Assembly: GCF_023336755.1 (NCBI RefSeq)
Contig: NZ_JALZWP010000003.1
Coordinates: 62,001-126,000 of the forward strand
Direction: 5' to 3'
Source of the DNA: Roseinatronobacter domitianus
Lineage (GTDB): Bacteria; Pseudomonadota; Alphaproteobacteria; Rhodobacterales; Rhodobacteraceae
Length of the DNA stretch: 64,000 bases
The notes under the pieces were generated by a model. The model did not search any database. It had not been told where the DNA came from and was given only the letters and a program-made list of their open reading frames with translations. The position numbers were made by a program, and so were the translations under genes. Of this stretch, positions 6,705-16,450 are shown piece after piece (positions within the stretch are counted from its first letter, which is position 1; each line of letters opens with the position of its first letter).

Positions 6705-8348
6705 TTATTGCAGAATGCGGCCGTCGATCTGCGGCGCGAAGGGTTCATTTGCCGACAGGTAGCGGGCCAGCACTTCGGCGAGGTCGATGGCGGTGTCGTA
6801 GCCATTCACGCCCTGTTCGCGCAACATCGCGTAACCATCGCCGCCTCCGGCCATGAAGTTGTTGGTCACAAGCCCATACATGGCGGCAGGATCGATCGGG
6901 GTCCAGATGTCGCCAGTGCTGATCTCGACATCCGACACACGGCCGGCGCCGGGTGCCACAGACGGGTCGAGCTTGAACCGGATACCCGCCACTTGCGGGA
7001 ACCGGCCTGCGCCGTTTTCGACGTCGTTCACGCCATGCTCCAGCGCCGCAACCAACGCCGCGCCGGGGATTTCGAGCGTGTAAAGCGTATTCTGGAAGGG
7101 CAGCACCGTCAGCACATCGCCAAGCGTGGCCGTGCCCGCCCCGATGGACGCGCGCAAGCCGCCGCCATTGGCCAGCGCGATGGTGATGCCTTGGTCTGCC
7201 ACTTCGGCCAGCATGGCATCGGTCACGGTATTGCCCATTTCGCATTCGCGCGCGCGACAGTTTTCGCGGGCCCCGTCGATGGGGGCTGCGAGTTCAGCTA
7301 CGGGCGCGCGCACCAACCTTTCGATGGGTTCGGCAAGGGGCGCGATCAAGGCTTCGATATCTTCGGCCGGGGCGAAGCTTGCATCCAGAAGCACTGTGTC
7401 GCCATTTGCCGCGACGACCGCGCCATCATCGGCAAAGTCCAGTTGCAATTCGCCAAGGTAACGCGAGAACGCAAAAGCCTGCACGATCGGCACCGCACGG
7501 CCCGAAGGGCTGGCGACCAGCGTGGCATATGCGACCGCGCCCTCTTCGGTGTTGGACATGCGGGTGTGGCTGTGGCCGCCAATGATGGCCGAAATGCCGT
7601 CCACGGCGGCGGCGATCTCTTGGTCACGGTTATAGCCGACATGGCTGAGAAGAAGGATTTTGCTGATGCCCTCGGCCTGCAAATCGGCGACGGCAGTTTG
7701 CAGGAACGCGATCTCGTCCTGAAAGGTGACATCTGGTCCGGGCGAGGACAGGAATTCGGTATCCGGCGTGGTCACGCCGAGGATCGCAATGCGTTCGCCG
7801 TCCTTCTCGATCACCGCGCGGGGCTGAATACGCCCGGCCAGCGGGCTACCGTCTGCTACGATGATATTACCGGACACAACGGGGAAATTCGCCTCCGCGA
7901 TCATCTCGGCCAGACTTTCGGGCCCGCGGTTGAATTCGTGATTGCCCACGCCCATCGCGTCGAAGCCGATGGCGTTCATCATCTGGATCTCGGCCTTGCC
8001 GCCATAGGTCGTGTAATAGAGCGTGCCCTGGCTTTGGTCGCCCGCATCCAGCGTCAGCACCGGGCGGCCTGCGCTTTCATGGCTCGCGCGGCGGTCACGG
8101 ATGGCGGTGGCCAGTCGGGCAGAGCCGCCAAAGCATTTGCCTTCGGCCGAAGCGTCATCCGAGCAAGATGAGTTGAAGCTGCTGATCTCGCTGATGCGGC
8201 TGTGCATGTCGTTGATATGCAGCACGGTCAGTGAAAAGCCCGACTGTGCCTGTGCGCTGCGCATGGTGAAGCTGCCCGCGCCGGTCAATGCCAGCGTGGC
8301 CCCGGCAAGGCTTAGAAAGCCGCGGCGGTCAAGATGAGTGTTGGTCAT
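6705..8348 (-). CDS. Exported bifunctional 5'-nucleotidase / metallophosphatase (UshA-like)
   Basis: 547 residues. The N-terminus has a twin-arginine-like signal (LDRRGFLSLAG at 6-16, then a hydrophobic stretch ending near SAQAQ). The metallophosphatase domain shows HINDMHSRI, LDAGDQSQGT, VGNHEFNRG, LLSHVGYNRD and IIGGHSHT. The C-terminal 5'-nucleotidase domain shows ALANGGGLRASI and MAGGGDGYAML. It probably hydrolyses nucleotides or related phosphoesters in the periplasm. It shares its fold with SoxB, also in this window, but lacks the SoxB landmark SHWEW and is not in the sox cluster. The exact substrate is not readable. Confidence 0.88.
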   Translation of the reverse strand: MTNTHLDRRGFLSLAGATLALTGAGSFTMRSAQAQSGFSLTVLHINDMHSRISEISSFNSSCSDDASAEGKCFGGSARLATAIRDRRASHESAGRPVLTLDAGDQSQGTLYYTTYGGKAEIQMMNAIGFDAMGVGNHEFNRGPESLAEMIAEANFPVVSGNIIVADGSPLAGRIQPRAVIEKDGERIAILGVTTPDTEFLSSPGPDVTFQDEIAFLQTAVADLQAEGISKILLLSHVGYNRDQEIAAAVDGISAIIGGHSHTRMSNTEEGAVAYATLVASPSGRAVPIVQAFAFSRYLGELQLDFADDGAVVAANGDTVLLDASFAPAEDIEALIAPLAEPIERLVRAPVAELAAPIDGARENCRARECEMGNTVTDAMLAEVADQGITIALANGGGLRASIGAGTATLGDVLTVLPFQNTLYTLEIPGAALVAALEHGVNDVENGAGRFPQVAGIRFKLDPSVAPGAGRVSDVEISTGDIWTPIDPAAMYGLVTNNFMAGGGDGYAMLREQGVNGYDTAIDLAEVLARYLSANEPFAPQIDGRILQ

Positions 8349-8487
8349 GGTCGCATCCCCGTTGGTGGCCGCGCTGTCGCGGCGGACAAGACATGGCGTG
8401 CCAAGCTTCTGTTACGGCTTGATGACACCTTTGCCATTTCAGCTTAGCCACACCGCGCAACTTGGCAATAGGCTTGGCGGGCTTAGA

Positions 8488-9369
8488 TCATTGAGATGCC
8501 AGAACAGCCCGACACGCGCCCGGAAGATCAGCCATCGTGAACTCACGCGGGTGTCGACGGCGTTCGGGCGGGGGCGCGTTGGGATCACGCGGGGGCGGAT
8601 TCAGGAAATCTGTGACCCACCATTGCAAGGTTTCGTCGCAGCCATTGCCACCCTTGGACAGCTCCGCCACGGTCGGCGTTTGCGTTTCGCAATTGCGCGC
8701 GCCGCGCGGGCATTTAAGTCGCACATGAAAATGGTAATTGTGCCCAGCCGCAGGGCGGATTTTCTGAAGCCACCCCGTATCGGCAGGGCGCGCAGTTTTG
8801 CACATTTCCAGCTTCACGGCGGCGGCAACGAAAATGCGGTCCACGCGCGGATCAGACGCGGCGGCACGCATAATGTTGTAATGTGACTGGGTCCAATTGC
8901 TGTTGACGCGCAACTGATCATGGGTGCGGACGGAAATGGAACTGAGGTTTTCGCGTTCCGCCATACTTAGGTTCAGCCGGGTCGCGGGCAGCATCCAGAT
9001 ATCCACGTCCAGCCCGATCTGGTGGCTGGCATGCCCCGAGGTCATCGGCCCGCCGCGTGGCTGGCTGATATCGCCCACATACAGCCCCGACCAACCATGG
9101 CGCGTGGCTTCGCGGCTTAGGTCCTGGACGAATTCCATCAGGCTGGGATCGCCCCAGTTGCGATTGCGCGACAGGCGCATGGCCTGCCATGTCGGCCCGG
9201 TTTCGGGCAGTCGCACCAACCCTGCCGCGCAACCATTGGAATAGCTGCCGATGGGCTCTGGCGCTTGCAACGATCCATAGGCATGGGCGCCGAAAAGCTG
9301 GTTGGCAAGCTGTTGCGCATGGGCCGGGGCGGCCAGCAGCAGGGCAAGGGCAGTCAGGACGGCGCGCAT
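8488..9369 (-). CDS. mepA: Penicillin-insensitive murein endopeptidase
   Basis: 293 residues with a cleavable signal (hydrophobic 4-14, APAHAQ at 14-19). Family M74 metal ligands are visible in HASHQIGLDVDIW and HNYHFHVRLKC. MepA cleaves the D-alanyl-meso-diaminopimelyl cross-bridges of peptidoglycan in the periplasm. The ATG at 9369 has GAAGGGGAG upstream and overlaps the end of the preceding MFS gene by 16 bases. The frame stays open further upstream but runs through the MFS gene, so the shorter start is chosen. The proline-rich stretch NPPPRDPNAPPPERR near the C-terminus is unusual but plausible. Confidence 0.93.
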   Translation of the reverse strand: MRAVLTALALLLAAPAHAQQLANQLFGAHAYGSLQAPEPIGSYSNGCAAGLVRLPETGPTWQAMRLSRNRNWGDPSLMEFVQDLSREATRHGWSGLYVGDISQPRGGPMTSGHASHQIGLDVDIWMLPATRLNLSMAERENLSSISVRTHDQLRVNSNWTQSHYNIMRAAASDPRVDRIFVAAAVKLEMCKTARPADTGWLQKIRPAAGHNYHFHVRLKCPRGARNCETQTPTVAELSKGGNGCDETLQWWVTDFLNPPPRDPNAPPPERRRHPREFTMADLPGACRAVLASQ

Positions 9370-10706
9370 CTGAATTCGGGCTCCCCTTCTGGGTCTACCA
9401 AGATTAGCAGCACAAGCCCCGCCATGAAAAGCACGATCAACGGGGTCACGCCCAGGCGTTGGCTGTCGGTCAGCGTTGTGACCAGCGCTACCGAGGCGGG
9501 CGCGAGGAAGGCCAGCGCCTTGCCCGACAGCGCGTATAGCCCGAACCCTTCGGTCATGCGCGCGGGGTCGGCTTGGCGCACCATCATGGTGCGCGAGGCC
9601 GATTGCAGGCTGCCGCCCCCGGCCCCGATCAGCGCGCCGCAGATGTAGAATGTGATGTCGGGCAGGCTCGACCCATCCGCCACCGGCAAGAACACGGCCA
9701 TACTGCGGTCGGTGCCGACGATAATGACACAGACCGCCATTAGCAGCACGACACATCCGATAATCACGGGCTTGGGGCCGAAACGCGTGTCCAACTTGCC
9801 CGCCAGCCAACACGCAACCGCGCCCACGGCAGCGGCGAGTATCCCGAAGACACCGATTTGCACAATGGACCAACCCAGCACGCCTGCCGCGTAAATACCC
9901 CCGAACGCGTAGATGCCGTTCAGCGCGTCACGATAAAGCAGCGATGCCCCAAGATAGGCAAACAGGCTGCGCCGTCCGGGCAAAGCGCGCAGGCTGTCGC
10001 GCAATTCGCTCAAGCCCCGACGCACCGCGCCTGTCGCGCGCGCGCTGGCCGATTTGATCGGCACCCACAGGAAGAACGGAATGACGAATATCGCATACCA
10101 GATCGCAGTGAACGGCCCGACAAAGCGCGTGCCTTCGCGCGCGTCCGCATCAAGCCCAAGGAGCGGGGAGAGGCCGATCAACGTCACGCCTTGGTCGTTT
10201 TCCGCCAGAAACAGCAGCATGACAACCAATGACACCAGACCGCCAACATAACCAAGCGCCCAGCCAGTGCCCGATATCTGGCCCAGATCCTCGCGTGTGC
10301 CCAGATCTGGCAAGGTGGCGTTGGTGAAGACGATCCCGAATTCCAACCCAACCAAGCCTATCGCAAAGGCCAGCAACACCAAAGCAATTGTCACCGGGTC
10401 TGCATTCGGAACAGCAAACCAAAGCGATGCCGCGCCAAGCGCGTAAAGCGCGGACCACAGCAACAACCAAGAGCGTCGGTTCCCGGAACTGTCGGCAATC
10501 GCCCCCATCACGGGGGCAGCCACAGCAATCAGCAGCCCCGAAATTGCCAGCATCCAACCCCAAAGCGCTTGTCCCGTTACCGGGTCCGAAGCGACGGCAG
10601 ACGCAAAATAGGGCGCGAAAATGAAGGTTAGCAGCAGGGTGTTATACGGCTGGTTGGCCCAGTCAAAGGCCCACCAGCCCCAGATGCGTTTGCGCGGCGT
10701 TGTCAT
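9354..10706 (-). CDS. MFS permease, UMF1 (Atg22-like) family
   Basis: 450 residues, about 12 membrane segments. The start WGWWAFDWANQPYNTLLLTF is diagnostic of the UMF1/Atg22-like branch of the major facilitator superfamily. GALIGAGGGSLQSASRTMM and RMTEGFGLYALSGKALAF are also typical. The substrate is unknown; fungal Atg22 exports amino acids from the vacuole, which cannot be transferred here. It overlaps mepA by 16 bases and is probably co-transcribed with it. Confidence 0.9.
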   Translation of the reverse strand: MTTPRKRIWGWWAFDWANQPYNTLLLTFIFAPYFASAVASDPVTGQALWGWMLAISGLLIAVAAPVMGAIADSSGNRRSWLLLWSALYALGAASLWFAVPNADPVTIALVLLAFAIGLVGLEFGIVFTNATLPDLGTREDLGQISGTGWALGYVGGLVSLVVMLLFLAENDQGVTLIGLSPLLGLDADAREGTRFVGPFTAIWYAIFVIPFFLWVPIKSASARATGAVRRGLSELRDSLRALPGRRSLFAYLGASLLYRDALNGIYAFGGIYAAGVLGWSIVQIGVFGILAAAVGAVACWLAGKLDTRFGPKPVIIGCVVLLMAVCVIIVGTDRSMAVFLPVADGSSLPDITFYICGALIGAGGGSLQSASRTMMVRQADPARMTEGFGLYALSGKALAFLAPASVALVTTLTDSQRLGVTPLIVLFMAGLVLLILVDPEGEPEFRCAPS

Positions 10707-10766
10707 GGCGGACCTTTTCGGAAAGTTGGGCCCACTAAGCCACTTCAGCGCTGGCCTGACAAGCGC

Positions 10767-11129
10767 TTAGCCCGGGTTGCGCAACCGCAGATCGGCCGAA
10801 TCCCCCTGCCCTTGGTCGGACACGAAACGCAGAGTGGCGCCATCGCGCAGCACCAACTGACAGTTATAGCCATCTCCAGAGCCGCCGAATTCCAGCGTGC
10901 GACAGAAATACCCGTCACGCCATTCCCAGATTCCGCCGACATCCATGCCAAATCCGCGCCCGCGAATCTCGCCTTGGGGTAGCACTTGCAAACGAATGCC
11001 GAAGCGGGTCAACTCACGCCCCTCGACCAAGGACCGAAAATTTCCTTCATCGCGTACGGGTTCAAAATCCGCCAACGCGGGCGCGGCAGTGGTCAGCGCG
11101 GTGGCAAGAGCAATCGCAAATCTCATCAT
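10767..11129 (-). CDS. Small exported protein of unknown function
   Basis: 120 residues. A signal peptide is clear (RFAIALATALTTAAPALA, 3-20). The mature part has two Cys (in GYFCRTLEF and YNCQLVL), which could form a periplasmic disulfide, and a WEWRDGYFCRTLEFGG stretch that I have seen only in uncharacterised proteobacterial proteins. Either of two adjacent ATGs (11129, 11126) is served by GAGG upstream. It has its own intergenic space on both sides; function is unknown. Confidence 0.8.
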   Translation of the reverse strand: MMRFAIALATALTTAAPALADFEPVRDEGNFRSLVEGRELTRFGIRLQVLPQGEIRGRGFGMDVGGIWEWRDGYFCRTLEFGGSGDGYNCQLVLRDGATLRFVSDQGQGDSADLRLRNPG

Positions 11130-11193
11130 GGCAACCTCGTTTTGGTGGTCTTCAAATTATACGAGCAGATACCAAGATTGGTTTAAAAAAATG

Positions 11194-12003
11194 TCAGCGC
11201 CCGATTAAACCCAGAACATCCAACATGGAATATTCGCCGGGGCCGCGCCCTTCCAGCCACATCGCCGCGCGCAAAGCGCCCCGCGCGAATAATGCCCGGT
11301 CAGAGGCAACATGGCGCAACGTGACCCGTTCGCCCGGCCCGGCAAAGATAACATCATGCTCGCCAATGAAATCGCCGCCACGGATGGCATGAAACCCGAT
11401 TGCGCCGTCGCGGCGCGCACCCGTAATCCCATCGCGGCCCCGATCGGCCATGTCGGATAGGCTGACACCGCGCCCTTCGGCCACCGCTTCGCCCAGCATC
11501 AGCGCGGTCCCAGACGGGGCATCGACTTTGTGACGGTGATGCGCCTCGACAATCTCTATGTCATACTCGTCGCCCAACGCGCGCGCCACTTGCCGCGCCA
11601 GCGTGACCAGCAGGTTGACCCCAAGGCTCATGTTACCGGCGCGGACAATATGGCCGCGCGTGCCGATTTCCGCAATCGCGGCCAGATCGGCCTCCTCGAA
11701 GCCCGTGGTCCCGATGACATGCCCAACCCCGGCATTCGCAGCACGCGCAGCAAGCGCCACGGTGGCGGCGGGAGCGGTGAAGTCGATAATGACATCGCTG
11801 GCGGCAAGCGCGGCGTCGATATCATCGCTTACCAGCAAATCACGCGCCCCGCCCCCCATGGTTTGCCCCAGATCCTGGCCGATCCATTCATGGCCAGCCC
11901 GCTCTACCGCCGCCGACAGGGTCGCGCCGGGATGCGCGTCCACTTCGCGCACCAGCATCTGCCCCATGCGCCCTGATACGCCAAAAACCGCAATTTTCCG
12001 CAT
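11194..12003 (-). CDS. dapB: 4-hydroxy-tetrahydrodipicolinate reductase
   Basis: 269 residues. The Rossmann start [13 protein letters not shown] (3-15), [19 protein letters not shown] and the catalytic region [15 protein letters not shown] identify DapB. It reduces 4-hydroxy-tetrahydrodipicolinate with NAD(P)H in the lysine/diaminopimelate pathway. The ATG at 12003 follows AGGAAAGGAACG; the frame is open further upstream to 12369, but that part overlaps the divergent rbfA. It is divergent from rbfA-truB. Confidence 0.97.
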   Translation of the reverse strand: MRKIAVFGVSGRMGQMLVREVDAHPGATLSAAVERAGHEWIGQDLGQTMGGGARDLLVSDDIDAALAASDVIIDFTAPAATVALAARAANAGVGHVIGTTGFEEADLAAIAEIGTRGHIVRAGNMSLGVNLLVTLARQVARALGDEYDIEIVEAHHRHKVDAPSGTALMLGEAVAEGRGVSLSDMADRGRDGITGARRDGAIGFHAIRGGDFIGEHDVIFAGPGERVTLRHVASDRALFARGALRAAMWLEGRGPGEYSMLDVLGLIGR

Positions 12004-12105
12004 GACCCGTTCCTTTCCTGCGCAAACTGCAAGCGGCATAGCCAAATGCCGCCGACTTGGCAAAGGCTCGTTGCGCGGGCGCAGCGTTTGGCCTAAACGG
12101 GGCGT

Positions 12106-12528
12106 ATGTCGAACCATCGCTCTTCCACCGCTTCCGGCCCGTCGCAACGTCAGTTGCGCGTTGGCGAATTGCTGCGTCGCACTCTGGCGGATGTGCTGAC
12201 ACGCGGCGATGTGCATGACCCGGACCTGAACCGCATTCCGATCACGGTCAGTGAGGTGCGCTCCTCGACCGACCTGAAGATCGCGACGGTCTATGTCATG
12301 CCCCTTGGCGGACGCGATCAAGAGGCCGCACTGGCGGCCTTGCGCCGCAACAAGGCAGAACTGCGCCATCTTGTCAGCCGCGAGATGACCCTGAAATACG
12401 CGCCCGATCTGCGGTTCAAGCTGGATGAAAGCTTCGACCGGATGGACGAAACCCGCCGCTTGCTAAGTGACGAAACGGTGCAGCGCGACATTGTCAGCGG
12501 GACCGACCCCGATGGCACGGACACTTAG
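12106..12528 (+). CDS. rbfA: Ribosome-binding factor A
   Basis: 140 residues, KH-fold RbfA. Landmarks are [20 protein letters not shown] (15-34), the [20 protein letters not shown] strand region and the [17 protein letters not shown] ending. RbfA binds the 30S subunit and assists 16S rRNA 5'-end maturation, notably in the cold. It often neighbours truB; here one exported protein gene lies between them and overlaps the rbfA end by 17 bases. Confidence 0.96.
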   Translation: MSNHRSSTASGPSQRQLRVGELLRRTLADVLTRGDVHDPDLNRIPITVSEVRSSTDLKIATVYVMPLGGRDQEAALAALRRNKAELRHLVSREMTLKYAPDLRFKLDESFDRMDETRRLLSDETVQRDIVSGTDPDGTDT

Positions 12529-13258
12529 CGCAATCGCGGCACTGCTGTTCTGGGCCGCCCCGGCGCAGGCCGAATGCAGCCGCACGAACTACCTGGATCA
12601 GCGGTTTACCATCTGCGAAGCAACGGCAGGCGACGACCTGCGGCTGTTTTTGCGTGACGGTGACGGGCAGACCTATGGCAGCTTTGCTACGATAGACACC
12701 GCTTTGGCGCGGGACGGCAAGGTTTTGTCCTTTGCGATGAATGGCGGCATGTATCACCCTGATCGCGCACCCGTCGGGCTTTATATTGAGGATAACACCG
12801 AAGCGGCACGACTGATCCTGTCGGAAGGTCCGGGCAATTTCGGATTGCTGCCAAATGGCGTATTCTGCATCGAAGAGACGCGGCTGACCATTATCGAGAG
12901 CAGAGCGTTCGCGCTGGCCCGCCCCGCGTGCCGCCATGCCACGCAATCGGGGCCAATGCTGGTGATTGACGGCGTGTATCATCCGCGTTTCGTAGAACAC
13001 TCAGATTCGCGGCTGATCCGCAATGGTGTCGGCGTCTCTGCCGATGGCCAACGCGCGGTATTTGTCATCTCTGACAGCGCGGTAAACCTGTGGGAATTCG
13101 CGCGCTTCTTCCGCGATCATCTGGGGTTGTCGCAGGCGCTCTATATAGACGGGCGGGTTTCGCGGTTGCACGCGCCCGCGCTTGGCCGGTCGGATTGGGG
13201 CCTGCCCTTGGGACCGATCATCGGCAAGGTTGTTGACGCGCCCAGCGCCAGACAGTAG
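12512..13258 (+). CDS. Exported DUF2233 (phosphodiester glycosidase-like) protein
   Basis: 248 residues. A short signal peptide ([16 protein letters not shown], 5-20) precedes a DUF2233/NAGPA-type domain. Family landmarks are [54 protein letters not shown] and [11 protein letters not shown]. Related proteins cleave phosphodiester-linked sugars; the substrate here is unknown. The ATG at 12512 lies inside rbfA (17-base overlap), so it is translated from the same message. Sandwiching an exported cell-surface enzyme between rbfA and truB is unusual in function but fits simple operon packing. Confidence 0.85.
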   Translation: MARTLSAIAALLFWAAPAQAECSRTNYLDQRFTICEATAGDDLRLFLRDGDGQTYGSFATIDTALARDGKVLSFAMNGGMYHPDRAPVGLYIEDNTEAARLILSEGPGNFGLLPNGVFCIEETRLTIIESRAFALARPACRHATQSGPMLVIDGVYHPRFVEHSDSRLIRNGVGVSADGQRAVFVISDSAVNLWEFARFFRDHLGLSQALYIDGRVSRLHAPALGRSDWGLPLGPIIGKVVDAPSARQ

Positions 13259-13292
13259 CAGCACCGACTTGATAGAACTTCAAGAGGGTAGC

Positions 13293-14204
13293 ATGGGACG
13301 CAAGCGCAAGGGTCGCGCCATTTCGGGTTGGCTGCTGGTGGACAAGCCCGCGGGCGTGACCTCTACCGCCGTGGTGAACAAGGTGCGCTGGGCGCTACAG
13401 GCGCAAAAGGCGGGCCATGCCGGCACGCTGGACCCGGCGGCGACGGGGCTTTTGGCCGTTGCCCTGGGCGAGGCCACCAAAACCGTGCCCTATATTACCG
13501 ACGCTCTGAAATGCTACCGCTTTCGCGTGCGATTGGGGCAATCCACAACAACGGATGATGCCGAGGGCACGGTGATCGAGACGTCAGACCAGCGCCCGTC
13601 AGATGATGACATCGCGGCCGCCCTTGGCGCGTTTCGTGGAGAGATTATGCAGGTGCCCCCGCAATTCTCTGCCGTCAAGGTAGAGGGCGAGCGCGCCTAT
13701 GACATCGCGCGTGCAGGCGAGGAGATGGATTTGGCCGCGCGCCCCTTGTGGGTGGAAAAGTTGGAGATATTGGCGCGCCCCGATCCCGACCATGTTGATC
13801 TTGAAATGGTCTGCGGCAAGGGCGGCTATGTGCGCTCGATCGCGCGCGATCTGGGCGCGGCCTTGGGCTGTCTGGGCCATGTCGCGTGGTTGCGGCGGGA
13901 ATGGTCCGGGCCATTCGACGCCGCCGAAGGTCTGAGCATGGAGCAGATCGACGCCATGGCCCATAGCCCCGATCTGGACACTCATATCCGGCCCTTGGAA
14001 ATGGGGTTGGCCGACCTGCCCGAACTGCCCGCCACACCAGAGGGCGCGGCACGGTTGCGCAACGGCAACCCCGGCATGGTGCTGGCCTCGCATGTCGATT
14101 ACGGCGCCGAAGCATGGGCCAGCCTTGACGGCCAAGCCATTGCCGTGGGCCGCTACAAGGCTGGCGAACTGCACCCCAGCCGCGTGTTCAACCGCGACGG
14201 ATGA
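13293..14204 (+). CDS. truB: tRNA pseudouridine(55) synthase
   Basis: 303 residues. The catalytic motif [14 protein letters not shown] (41-54) has Asp47 as nucleophile; the start [13 protein letters not shown] and [14 protein letters not shown] are family hallmarks. TruB converts uridine 55 in the tRNA T-loop to pseudouridine. The ATG at 13293 has AAGAGGG upstream. The stop overlaps the next ATG (ATGA). Confidence 0.97.
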   Translation: MGRKRKGRAISGWLLVDKPAGVTSTAVVNKVRWALQAQKAGHAGTLDPAATGLLAVALGEATKTVPYITDALKCYRFRVRLGQSTTTDDAEGTVIETSDQRPSDDDIAAALGAFRGEIMQVPPQFSAVKVEGERAYDIARAGEEMDLAARPLWVEKLEILARPDPDHVDLEMVCGKGGYVRSIARDLGAALGCLGHVAWLRREWSGPFDAAEGLSMEQIDAMAHSPDLDTHIRPLEMGLADLPELPATPEGAARLRNGNPGMVLASHVDYGAEAWASLDGQAIAVGRYKAGELHPSRVFNRDG

Positions 14205-14722
14205 CCCAAGCTGGCCTGATAACCCGCAGCCATATCAAAGGCGACGCGCCATCGGTGGCGGTGTATTCACCTTGCGAAAGCTACCGCTACCTGCTGACCC
14301 GTGAATGGGCGCCACAGCAAGGGCGTGTGTTGTTCATCATGCTCAACCCATCGACCGCAACAGAGGTGCAGAACGACCCCACGGTCGAGCGTTGCGAGCG
14401 GCGCGCACGGACGCTTGGCTTTGGTGCATTCCGGGTGTGCAACATCTTTGCCTTTCGCGCGACCGACCCGCGCGTGATGCGGGCCGCCGCCGACCCGGTT
14501 GGCCCCGCGAATGATGCGGCCATTCTGGACAGCCTGCCTTGGGCAGACCGGGTGATCTGCGCCTGGGGCACACATGGTGCATACCAAGCGCGCGGCGCGC
14601 AGGTGGAAGCCATGCTGCGCAAGTCTGGCACCGCGCTGCATCATCTGGGCCTGAGCAAAGACGGGCATCCGAAACACCCGCTTTATATCGGCTACGCGGT
14701 GCAGCCGCTTCCCTGGGGCTAA
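14201..14722 (+). CDS. DUF1643 domain protein
   Basis: 173 residues. [19 protein letters not shown] followed by ERCERRAR and [12 protein letters not shown] are the signature of DUF1643. The function of this family is unknown. It is translationally coupled to truB through an ATGA overlap, so it belongs to the same operon. No signal peptide or membrane segment is seen; it is predicted cytoplasmic. Confidence 0.88.
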   Translation: MTQAGLITRSHIKGDAPSVAVYSPCESYRYLLTREWAPQQGRVLFIMLNPSTATEVQNDPTVERCERRARTLGFGAFRVCNIFAFRATDPRVMRAAADPVGPANDAAILDSLPWADRVICAWGTHGAYQARGAQVEAMLRKSGTALHHLGLSKDGHPKHPLYIGYAVQPLPWG

Positions 14723-14763
14723 GGCCACTGGACAGAGCGCCGGTTTTATCCGATCCCTTGCGG

Positions 14764-15852
14764 ATGACCCAAGACCTGATCGCCCTGCGCCATGCGCTGC
14801 ACCGCCACCCCGATATTTCCGGGGACGAAGGCAACACGGCCCATATGGTCGCCACGGCGCTGCGCAGCACCCCAGCCGACCTGCTGGTGACGGATCTGGG
14901 CGGGCACGGCGTTGCCGCCGTTTACGACAGCGGCCAACCCGGCCCGACCGTTATGTTCCGCGCCGAGTTGGACGCGCTGCCGATTGCAGAGGCCTCTGGC
15001 GTGGCGCATGCGTCGCAGCGCCCCGGCATGGCGCATCTATGCGGACATGACGGACATATGGCCATCCTGATGGGGCTGGCGGGAACCCGCCCCGCGCGCG
15101 GGCGGCTGGTGCTGCTGTTTCAACCCGCAGAGGAGACCGGCGCGGGCGCGCGTGCGGTTCTGGCAGATCCGACATTCGCCGCGCTACGCCCGGATTTCGC
15201 CTTCGCGCTACACAACATGCCCGGTCTGCCCTTGGGTGCGGTAGCGGTCGCAGCAGGGCCAGCCAGTTGCGCGTCAGTTGGCTGGCGAATTGCCGTTCGG
15301 GGACGCGAAGCGCATGCCGCCTTCCCCGAAACCGGGCAGTCCCCGGCGCCCGTCTTGGCGCGATTGGTGCAACATCTGGCCAGCCTGCCCGTCAGCACCG
15401 CCACGATCTGCCATCTGAACATGGGCGCGCCTGCCTTCGGCATCGCCCCCGGTCAGGCGGTGGCCCATGTGACCCTACGCGCAGCGTCCGACACCGGCCT
15501 AGAGGCGCTGGAACATGATCTGCGCAACTGGATCGCAGACAATACAGGCGGGCTGACACTCGACATCACCCGACACGACCATTTCAACGCCACGCTGAAC
15601 GACCCAGAGGCGGCGGCGCATGTCGAAGCGGCGCGCGACGAGTTGCGTATCGAAAAGGCGGCGTTCAACTTCCCCATGCGCCCCTCAGAGGATTTCGGCG
15701 CCTTCAGCGCGCAAGCCAAATGCGCATTGTTTTTCCTTGGCGCGGGCGAAGCCCACCCCGCTTTGCACGATCCGGCCTATGACTTTCCAGACGCGCTGAT
15801 CGCGCCGGGGCTGGCAATGTTCCGCGCAATCCTCGCGCGCCTCACGGGATAA
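14764..15852 (+). CDS. M20 family amidohydrolase (hippurate/N-acyl amino acid hydrolase type)
   Basis: 362 residues. RHALHRHPDISGDE (9-22), the metal-binding HLCGHDGHM, and FQPAEETGAGARAV mark a peptidase M20D amidohydrolase. These enzymes release amino acids from N-acyl or N-aroyl conjugates. It follows DUF1643 by about 40 bases. The ATG at 14764 matches family starts; a TTG two codons earlier is possible. The specific substrate is not readable from the sequence. Confidence 0.88.
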   Translation: MTQDLIALRHALHRHPDISGDEGNTAHMVATALRSTPADLLVTDLGGHGVAAVYDSGQPGPTVMFRAELDALPIAEASGVAHASQRPGMAHLCGHDGHMAILMGLAGTRPARGRLVLLFQPAEETGAGARAVLADPTFAALRPDFAFALHNMPGLPLGAVAVAAGPASCASVGWRIAVRGREAHAAFPETGQSPAPVLARLVQHLASLPVSTATICHLNMGAPAFGIAPGQAVAHVTLRAASDTGLEALEHDLRNWIADNTGGLTLDITRHDHFNATLNDPEAAAHVEAARDELRIEKAAFNFPMRPSEDFGAFSAQAKCALFFLGAGEAHPALHDPAYDFPDALIAPGLAMFRAILARLTG

Positions 15853-16450
15853 GCCGCGCGGGGCTAAGACCGCGCAACGCATTGCCCAACCACAGGCGGA
15901 CATGCGGCAAATCGTGAGCAAGAAGCACCTCTTCCGGGCAATCCAGCGACGCGCGCAAAACGCCGGGCAACAGGCCACTGGACAGAGGCGGCGTGCGCAT
16001 CCCCGATCCACGGTCGAAAAACACGGTCGTTATGGTGCCGTCGCAGACCTCATTGCGCTCGTTGCACAAGATCAGTTCATCCAACCCTGCAGGCAAGGCC
16101 GCGCGCGCCGCGTCATAGGTTGCGCGCTGGCTGGATTTCAGGCGCAACCAAGGGTCATCAGAGGCCAATCGCAAGTCGGACAGGCCCACGCGCCATGTGT
16201 CGATGGCCGGCGGAATCGGGTGGTGTTCCTGCCGGATCACGCCCACAGCATTCAGCGTCAGCCGCAACCGCGCGGGATGGTCGGGGCCGGAGAAGGCAAA
16301 GGCGGGCACGTGCCAGCCCAAGGCCGCAGCCCCCGCCTGCAAGCGCGCGCGATGCAAGCCCTCGTGCCGCAATGCCCTGCCATCCCAATAGCCTGTTTCA
16401 ATCAGGGTCAGGCCGCGCGGCGCAACCCCTTGGCAAAGCGGGTTTTCCAC
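15842..16450 (-). CDS. pabC: Aminotransferase class IV, probable 4-amino-4-deoxychorismate lyase
   Basis: 202 residues, short for the family but with the key parts: TLIETGYWDG at the start, the PLP-lysine region RLKSSQRATYD and ELILCNERNEVCDGTITTVFF. Together with the preceding pabB it would split aminodeoxychorismate to p-aminobenzoate and pyruvate for folate synthesis. I chose the GTG at 16450 (MENPLCQG...), with GGGAGGAAG just upstream; an ATG at 16465 is also in frame. The gene starts inside pabB, overlapping it by about 43 bases in another frame. Its 3' end overlaps the convergent M20 gene by 11 bases. Confidence 0.85.
   Translation of the reverse strand: MENPLCQGVAPRGLTLIETGYWDGRALRHEGLHRARLQAGAAALGWHVPAFAFSGPDHPARLRLTLNAVGVIRQEHHPIPPAIDTWRVGLSDLRLASDDPWLRLKSSQRATYDAARAALPAGLDELILCNERNEVCDGTITTVFFDRGSGMRTPPLSSGLLPGVLRASLDCPEEVLLAHDLPHVRLWLGNALRGLSPARLIP

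Noticed and set aside
6696-8171. Long open frame (491 codons) on the plus strand opposite the 5'-nucleotidase
   Set aside because: Its translation is His/Arg/Gln-rich with no family motif, while the minus strand encodes a complete metallophosphatase; it is a GC-bias shadow.
6705-8348. A second SoxB
   Set aside because: It has the shared fold but lacks the SoxB-specific SHWEW and MFPEYSFGIR blocks and has the ordinary 5'-nucleotidase VGNHEFN motif.
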